Under the pieces are notes generated by a model that saw nothing but the letters and a program-made list of their open reading frames with translations, searched no databases and was not told the DNA's origin. Source: Dipteris shenzhenensis (Eukaryota; Polypodiophyta; Polypodiopsida; Gleicheniales). From it: a DNA stretch of 64,000 nt. Location: NCBI GenBank assembly GCA_047967505.1, contig CM106538.1; one strand, 5' to 3'. This document shows, piece after piece, positions 56,865-64,000 of this stretch. Every line of letters begins with the position of its first letter. Positions within the stretch are counted from its first letter, which is position 1. A program made the position numbers and the translations under genes.

Positions 56865-59450
56865 CACTCTTACACATTTCCATACATACACTTGCGCGAC
56901 GCGCTTGTCATATACACACTCCCGTATATATACGTATCGTATATCTTGTTCCCAGTTGGCCCACCACCTTTATCATGACTCGCTTCGAGAACAACCTTAA
57001 AAGAAACACTCCGTCGAAGCTTCTTTCGCAAGGCCAAATAGCACGTCTTCAATGATCTATATGCCCCACTTCAACGACTATAAAAGAGTTTTCTAAATTC
57101 TCCCTACGGAGTCCCCCCACTCCCCTTGCCCTCCTAGATTCTGTATCCCCTCAACCTTTCCACATGTTGCTTGGCAAGCACATGATTGATTGGTTGCACA
57201 ATCATCAACGTGAATGTAGCTAGCTACAAATAACGTACAAATTTTGCATGTGGTAACCAACTCACAAGGCTTGTTTTGAGAGTGGGGTGATTCCCCAAAG
57301 AATGTTCGTGTCTCTTCTATCCCAAGAAAAAAGAAAATATAAGGCTCTATTTCGACCATCCCCACTTTTGTGAGGGACTCACTCAAAGTGGTTAAATTTT
57401 TTTTATTATGTCCAATGTCAATTGAACGATGCAAATGCTAGCAGATCTAGTCAAGGAAGCTTCCTTTACTAGAAAAAAAAGAGTCAATTTTCTCTATTTA
57501 GTCTCTATGAACTAATGGCAAAACATCCTTATGGGAAAGCCTAAATGCAACTATTACTTTACATTGCTTTACTACACATTCCTGATAGGTAAATATTTGC
57601 CTGAGAAAGGATAAGCTAACCATTCATTATGTTGGAAAGCTTCACCCGTCTTTTTTCAAAGCTAGCATTCTTTTAAGTTTTTATACTCATCTACTCCTAC
57701 TATATTTTTAGTGTATGTCTACATATTAGAAAACCCCATGCTCAAATAAATGCTATAGGAATGCCCAAAGAAAGTTAATAGTATCTCAAAGCTTATGAAA
57801 ATAAATTCAAGGGTTGCTCTCCTTGTAGCTTTGAACATAGAGAATGGGTTCTCAAAGCCGTAGAAGCAAGAAAGGTGATATGAATACAAAACCCCCTTCC
57901 CAGCAAGTCCTTCAGCAAGAGAGAAAGAGGAAGATCGTGAGCGGAAGAGAGTATGGAGAGCTCAATCTCGAGCCTCTGCTGATGATGCTATTGATCCTCC
58001 CCCTCCTCCTCCACCAACACCTGCTCCTATAGGGACTCCCCCTGACATGGCCCCTCCCTCCTCCTTCCATGCCTATCTTAGAGAATCCCCATGATTCTGC
58101 TACTCCCCTTGCCCCTCCTCCAACTCCTATTGAGAAGGATGGATCGAGAAAAATTGACTTGTAAAAGTCGGGCATATGTTATTGTGTCAATAAGATCTTT
58201 CACTCATTCTTCCATGATCTCATGCCTTTATCACAGTCAACTGTTCTTACCTCCTAATTGATTGATCATCTTGACTTAGTAGAGTGTAGAGTGCTTTCTG
58301 GTCTTGGTCCGCATCGAAAGAGGGTAGAATTGTAGCTGTGATCACTAGACCAAGCATGCCCGAGGGCATGTGAGTGTTACATCTTGCATCCTTCACATAG
58401 CACCACGTACACTGGGCATGATGAGGAGGGAGAGTTTGGATGTCGATCCTTTGTGGGCATCTAGTGGTCATGCTCCTTGGAGTGATCATTTTCTTGACAA
58501 TAGCAATAGGGCTTGGATTGAGCAAGTTTGGTAAGAGAATTATAGAGCATCTCCAACTTTCAAGAAGACATGGAGGAAGAGAGTTTCACAGGGTATCTCC
58601 ATGGAGCATGGTGCATCTTTTCTTGAGATTAACCAAACCTAGTTACACACACTTTATAGAGGCATATCCCAACTTCAAGATTGTTCAGAGATCTTTTGAG
58701 AGGTGCAAGCCATCATTTGTGAGATCCTAATGATTTTGGTTCATAGCTAGGAGAGATTATGACCATTAGACATGTTTGTTAGCTAGGTGATATTTTTGCT
58801 ATGATTGCTCCTTAGGAGAGTAAGGAGCATGTGCAGTTTATTGAGATGCTCTATGCTAAAGATTGTGCTGAATGAAGATAGTGTAGATGGACATGGGATG
58901 CCATATGATGCACATAGCTTGGTCATGGGTTAGTAGTACTACCTACTTCCAAGTAGGGTGTGGCAGGTTCATGAAGTTTTAATAGTATAAGGCTGATTAT
59001 GAGGTGTACATGTATTTCCATCTTGTGATCGCAATCAAGTATAGCTTCATCAAGTGCATAGTAGCAAGGGGACTATGACTCCATGTTGGAGACTTGTTGT
59101 GCAGGACCATGAGTGCATATTAGAGACATTTGGCATGAGAGATCCTGATTAGTAGATGATCTATTATGATTTTTAATTATTGAGGATGATGTTCATTTTT
59201 GTATATTAAGTTCCTATCATTTGTATTGAGGATTCATGATGGTTATTTATCTATTATCATTCTATTTTTTAGTTCCTCCCATTGTATTGAGGATGCATCA
59301 TTTGAAGATTTTGTCAAATATTGCATTGAGTTTCTATCATTGTATTTAGTTAGTCATTGTATATTTCAAAATTAATTTATAGAATATATGATTGAAAATT
59401 TATTGATGCATCTCATTGTACATTGAAATTTATTTTGAACACGCAATGTG
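56865..59450. other. Intergenic sequence without recognised gene
   Basis: At 57900-58140 one forward frame encodes an Arg/Glu stretch followed by DPPPPPPPTPAPIGTPPD, a Pro-rich linker seen in many element proteins, but no domain is recognised. The rest is AT-rich. Confidence 0.4.
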
Positions 59451-59454
59451 TCCA

Positions 59455-60395
59455 ATGGGTATGATTAGTAAGACATGAATGTTTTTGGGTGTTTGTATCA
59501 TGTACCATGCGTAAGTTGTCCAAAAAATAATGCATTGTTGTGCTTCTACCATCATGTATATGTGTCCCCAATGTGTATAATACTTTGAATAGGTGTGAAA
59601 TGGTTAATATCAATGCTCTTCCAAAGTTAGGTGTGATTTGATATCTTTTATGTTATAAGAGATGCATATTTCTATGTTTTTTCATTGTACACCACACGTA
59701 AGTGCTCCAAAAAATATGCATCAATGTGCTTCTACATACATAAACATGATGGGTATGATGCTTCATGCAAGTCTTAATAGGGATAAGATCCACGAACTTT
59801 CAAATTTTGGTGTGATCCAGATATCATTTGTGTGGTAACACATGGTATTTCCATGTTTTTATATCATGCATCATGTGTAAGTGCTCTAAAAGACATGCAT
59901 CAATGTGCTTCTACCATCATGTGTATGTGTCCAATGGGTACAATACTTTGTGTAAATCTCAAAATGGGTAAGATCAATGTGCTCACAAAGTTTGGGGTGA
60001 TTCAGATATCATTTGTGTGGTAAGACATGCTGATTTCCATGTTTTTAATCATGTAACTTGCGTAAGTGCTCCATAAAATAAGCGTTGATGGCTTCAAATA
60101 TCATGTGTATGTGTCTGATGGGGCTACAATACTTTTCATGGTTCTAAAATAGGTAAGGTATATGCACTCACAAAGTTTGGTGTGATTTCGATTTCATTTG
60201 TGTCATAAGACATACACATTTCCCTTTTTTCTTCATCATATACCATTCCAAAAAAATGCATTGTTGTGCTTCTATGATCATGTGTGTGTATGTGTAAGAT
60301 AGGTGCAATAATTTAAAAAGGTCTTAAAATTGGCAAAATCCATGTGCTTGAAAAGCTAGTGTGATTCCGATATCATTTATGTCATAATACATGCA
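59455..60395 (+). repeat. Tandem array of about 180-bp units (about five copies)
   Basis: Successive units are anchored by gatatcatttgtgtsrtaaracatg at about 59641, 59821, 60006, 60190 and 60369, spacing 179-185 bases. Each unit also has rtaagtgctccaaaaaatatgcatyratgtgcttcta, atcatgtgtatgtgt, gggtacaatactt and ctcacaaagtttggtgtgatt. Identity between units is moderate. The length is close to nucleosome spacing, as in many plant satellites. Confidence 0.9.
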
Positions 60396-60399
60396 TATT

Positions 60400-61485
60400 T
60401 ATGTGTTTTTTAAATACCTCATCCTTACAATCCTTGTCCAACCAATGCAACAGACTCCTCAATACCATCGAGAAGGTCAATGTAGCCCTCCTGACTTGCA
60501 ATCCTCTCTAGATCTTGATGTGTTGTATGAGATATTGGTATGCTAGTGGTGGGATTTCTCTCACAAAGTCTAGGATATAGATCATCCAACCTAAGACTTG
60601 GTATGTGGTAAGATCAACTAGCGCACAATAGAGAAGACACTTTGATCTATGGGTCCAATTGTCAAGCAATACAGTCTAAGTGAATTAGATGACTACACCC
60701 AGGTACATAATATCTTGTTGCATCAAAGGACTAAACCGGCTCATGAACAAAGGCGAGCGTTGTAGATGGAAGGACAAAACATTATCACGTGACTTGGGTA
60801 GAGGGATATGGATGTCTCAACCCTCTAACCCCCATATGGTGATCAACATCCTTATAATACATCAAGATGCTTTGCCTTATGCTCTACATGTTATGCCTAG
60901 TGATATCCTCCTCTAGGCATCCCTGTTTATTATAAAGCAACCTAATGCTCTCCTCATCTAGGCAACCTTATGTCTCCCTCAACTTTGATGATAGACTCTC
61001 AGCTGTTGCTATGATAGCAACTATATATGAGACTATGGTACATCCCTAAACATATATATGCATGGGCTATAGTGATAATTCTAAATTCAAACATAAGTTT
61101 ATGTATAAAAGGAAATAATAAGTGTGGATTAATACCTCTCTAGGACCGATGGGTCCATGGGGTGTGATAAACCAAAACCTAACACTACAGCTCCATAAAC
61201 AAAAAAGGTTGAGGATGGTGAGAACCAATGCAAAGACAATACAAGTACTTAGTATCTAGGCACTCTTGTCAACAAAATCAAAGTATCATAAATCTTAATG
61301 AGAACCTAAACTAATTGCATAATATTAGAAAGGACACGAGAATAGAGAAACATACCTTGCTAGGGCCAATTAGTGCTGCCATAGATCATGATACAACTAC
61401 TAGCACAGGGCTAGCACTACACCTCTAACGGTGTAAGGGATGGATGGCAATGCCTAATGGAACATGTTAAAAGAATGGATTCATG
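60400..61485. other. Intergenic sequence without recognised gene
   Basis: Short ORFs only. Two phrases (ccaatt.ggtc, taggaccgatgggtcc) recur but no gene or element was recognised. Confidence 0.45.
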
Positions 61486-61490
61486 TTATA

Positions 61491-61939
61491 AATAAGGCTG
61501 TGCTACCTGTAGAGATTTGCTCCCAAACTCGAAAAAGGAAAGCAACATTGATCCTCTTACCAAGGCACTACGAACTTGGTTTGCTTTCTTGAGCTCCTTA
61601 CCACGAGCTGAGCTCTTATACCATGTGGACAGAGTGGGAGAGAAGTAAGGAGTCTCACTTGCAGCTTTCTCACATACACAATGGGGGAATACACACAAAG
61701 GTGGAGAGCTAGGGACTAGAGCTATTTATAGGTGCCTAGCTAACCCCTAACACCTAGCACTTCCGGTGGATAGGGTTTTTGATTTGTCAAAAAACCATAG
61801 ACAACACGAACCATTTACATAAGATATTCATTGTAAAAGTTCAGATCACAATCCCAAGGCTACCCTTTCTGGTAATGAGCTCAAAATCTTCACCATGTTT
61901 TTCTTTAACAGACTAATCAAGAACATTTGTCTCAGAACA
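61491..61939 (-). mobile_element. Inverted copia LTR with primer-binding site and truncated leader
   Basis: On the minus strand 61731-61491 matches the LTR 3' end, primer-binding site and leader of the element at 1-250, including CACCTTTGTGTGTATTCCCC and GTTTGGGAGCAAATCTCT. The primer-binding site reads TGGTATAAGAGC (complement of 61612-61623), one change from the first copy. The LTR probably spans 61624-61939, with a TATA box (CTATAAATAG, about 61716-61725). The upstream part of the LTR is unlike that of the first copy, so it is a related subfamily. Similarity stops at 61491, where the rest of the element is missing. Confidence 0.85.
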
Positions 61940-62295
61940 TTCTCCTGCTTTTACTGCAGGTACTTCAAGTCCAATCACTGTATTATGCTGTAGGAGGATA
62001 CTAAAGTGTCAAACTTGAGGTTCTTTCTTTGCTTTAGTTGCTAGCATGTCTGCATCAGGTTCCTATATATCAGTATTTACATCTCTGTTAGCAACATCTT
62101 TGATAACTGCATCTACATCTACAATCTCCACTTCTTTACCTGCTCTTCTATTTGTATCCTACACATCAAACAAAGAAATCAAAAAATCAAGGTTAATTTG
62201 AGGATCTGCTGCCTCCTTAGCTTTTCTTGAATGTACTTCCTTTGCCTCCTCTAATTGAGATTTGAGTTTTTCATTCTCTGCCATGACCACTTCTA
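61940..62295 (-). pseudogene. Decayed minus-strand coding region, Glu/Lys-rich
   Basis: The minus strand reads MAENEKLKSQLEEAKEVHSR, AADPQINLDFLISLFDV, a stop, then TNRRAGKEVEIVDVDAVIKD. It looks like coiled-coil coding sequence with scattered stops, probably the same unit as 62895-64000 before an insertion split it. No family recognised. Confidence 0.35.
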
Positions 62296-62894
62296 CTATG
62301 TAGGTGTTAGATATGCTCAATGCCCCACCCTCCTAGTAACCATGAGTGGTCCAAGGTGCTCAAGTTGTAAGGCCCCCATATGACGAGAAGCCGTGTGTGA
62401 GCTCGGGAAACTGGATGGATCCTGACTTGCATGTCAGATGAGGTCTACCAATGAGGCCATTGATGGTAGAAAGGTGATCTATGTGAGTCTAGCCCATGGG
62501 CTAGGTAGGGTAGGTAAGCTGGTAGCACAACGAGGCACATTGTCTTGATTGTGTGGGAGCTCCTTGCTCTCGCTGGGGTCTGGGGGCTAATTGGCCCCCC
62601 TGGTGGGGGTTCGAGGCCAGGAGACCCTGAGGTGAAGGTATAGGGAATATTTCCAGAATATTCCATGGACGACGAGTCGGCTCCACCAACTAGGTTGACT
62701 GGTCGGTTCCATCGACTACGTTGATCCGACTACCATAAGATCAGATCAGATCTTCCAGCTAGTAGCTCTTCACCTAGTATCTGTCTAGATCGCCATCTAA
62801 GCTCCATTGTGGGAGCACACGGGTGGACAGAGACATCATCTGTACTACATCAGTATTGAAGGAAAAGTTTGTTTCTCTCTAGTTTGCTATGTAG
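62296..62894. mobile_element. Possible insertion flanked by 8-bp direct repeats
   Basis: ctatgtag occurs at 62296-62303 and 62887-62894. The 583 bases between are GC-richer than both sides and interrupt the minus-strand coding similarity. Inside, ggttcgaggcc (62609-62619) matches the RNA polymerase III B-box, but no good A-box lies at the usual distance. Whether this is a SINE, a solo LTR or chance is not decided. Confidence 0.35.
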
Positions 62895-64000
62895 AGGTTT
62901 CACTGCGCCATGTAATTTAACAATAGGCAATTGAGGAAAAAGCCTCAGATGGCCTTTGAGCCACTACCATCAATCTGCTCTTCACATTGGTCCACAAGGC
63001 TTGTGATGTTTCTATCAGCTGGGTCTTTAGTCCACCAATTTTTGGCCCTGTCATAAACACTTGATCTGCGATAGCTTTGAGTTGGATCTCTACACCCTCC
63101 AATGCTTTAATTTTTTCTTTAGCAATCACTGTATGAACCTGTAACTTCACATAATCTTTAGATACTCTTTGCAACTGAGTAAAAAATGCATCTTTCATTT
63201 CATTAAGCCATTTTTGCACTATTGATAAACACTCCTTCTACATTGTCAACTATTTAGTGAATTGCTGGATCTCCTCCTCTTTCTAAATTTTATACTTCTC
63301 AAACTCATTTTGCAGACTCAACGACTATCTCTTTAACTTCTTCATCAGCTTTCCTTCTTGCTGGTTGACATCAATCTTTCTTTGTAATTCCTACTTATCC
63401 TTCTTCAAAGCTTGAATTTGGCATTTGCAAATCACTTTGCTGCTCATGGAAATATTTCAATACCCTCATGGCATAATCCACCTCTTTCATAGATACTTTC
63501 CTTGACAACCCTACTCTAGAAGTTGATGTCTGTGCCGTGCTTTGTTATATTCTTGGTTCAGACCACAAGGAAGCTGCTATCAAATTGCTCCTTAAGATTG
63601 GTTGACATGGAGCTTAATTTTCCTTTCTTTATGGGTCTCCTACATATTCTTCAAAGGATCACTACCTCCAATTGGTACATCCCACAGACTTTGCGCCAAG
63701 CTTTTCCCAAAAAACCATCCTGTGCGCTTCTTCAGTGCTATACTTGGCCTTTTTCAACTCCTCAACTACTTTCCACTTCTCCTCATCTGTGGATGTCTTT
63801 GCCGTATGCGGATCTCTTCTTGCTTTAGTTATGGTTTCTTCGTTAGTACTTGGAATCTCCCTTATAATCATTGAAGATACCTCTTCCCATATTGAAATAA
63901 TGCTGTAATAAATGGACCAACTTTGGAATGATTATTGGTACCTGTTAAAGTTTTCTTACCAACCTTTGCCATCAGCCTATTATAAATTATGTCGGCCCAC
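62895..64000 (-). pseudogene. Decayed minus-strand coding region, coiled-coil-like
   Basis: Minus-strand segments: IIREIPSTNEETITKARRDP and WKVVEELKKAKYSTEEAHRM (63871-63662), then QKWLNEMKDAFFTQLQRVSK, AKEKIKALEGVEIQLKAIAD and QALWTNVKSRLMVVAQRPSE (63219-62917). They are joined by stretches with stops, and the region enters the window already in progress. The Lys/Glu/Leu pattern suggests long helices. I recognise no family; an extra ORF of a retrotransposon is one possibility. Confidence 0.4.

Noticed and set aside
59455-60395. CRISPR array, because of regular spacing
   Set aside because: Units are about 180 bp, diverged along their whole length and lack short identical repeats with unique spacers. 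The window is plant nuclear DNA.

Overview
The window is nuclear DNA of a land plant. The evidence is one intact 18-exon class III HD-Zip (C3HDZ) transcription factor gene with a split miR165/166 target site, plant-type Ty1/copia and chromodomain Ty3/gypsy retrotransposons, L1-type LINE remnants and many GA/CT, CA and TA microsatellites. The C3HDZ protein departs from the flowering-plant form in several places (N-terminus, a segment after START, C-terminal tail). That suggests a non-flowering lineage such as a fern, lycophyte, bryophyte or gymnosperm, but the sequence alone does not settle which.

Layout. 1-5360: a nearly complete but inactivated copia element whose 5' LTR is cut by the window edge. 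5580-15230: a very long GA-rich simple-repeat tract split by a full-length chromodomain gypsy element (7688-14618, 5-bp target duplication CTGAG). 15.2-16.7 kb: a GC-rich stretch ending in a gypsy-like primer-binding motif. 16.86-18.4 kb: a LINE remnant. 18.6-22.7 kb: a diverged tandem duplication of about 2 kb. 23-33 kb: AT-rich sequence with no recognised gene but many separate two- or three-copy local tandem duplications. 34-36.3 kb: promoter-side sequence. 36763-42040: the C3HDZ gene. 42.8-43.9 kb: a three-unit repeat and a gypsy fragment. 44-48.8 kb: no recognised gene. 48.8-51.1 kb: a deleted copia element followed by a LINE fragment. 51.9 kb: a perfect inverted repeat. 53.0-54.0 kb: a gypsy RT fragment. 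56.25-56.87 kb: a GC-rich island with a Ser/Ala/Thr-rich ORF resembling a plastid transit peptide. 59.45-60.4 kb: an array of about 180-bp repeats. 61.5-61.94 kb: an inverted relative of the first copia element. 61.94-64 kb: decayed minus-strand coding sequence interrupted by an insertion of about 0.6 kb.

Only the C3HDZ gene shows everything expected of a working gene. All 17 introns have GT..AG ends, phase is kept across all 18 exons, there is no internal stop, and the homeodomain, leucine zipper, START and MEKHLA regions follow in order. The miR166 site is formed only after splicing. In land plants these factors control meristem, vascular and leaf-polarity patterning. No other gene in the window is an obvious partner; the surroundings are repeat-derived.
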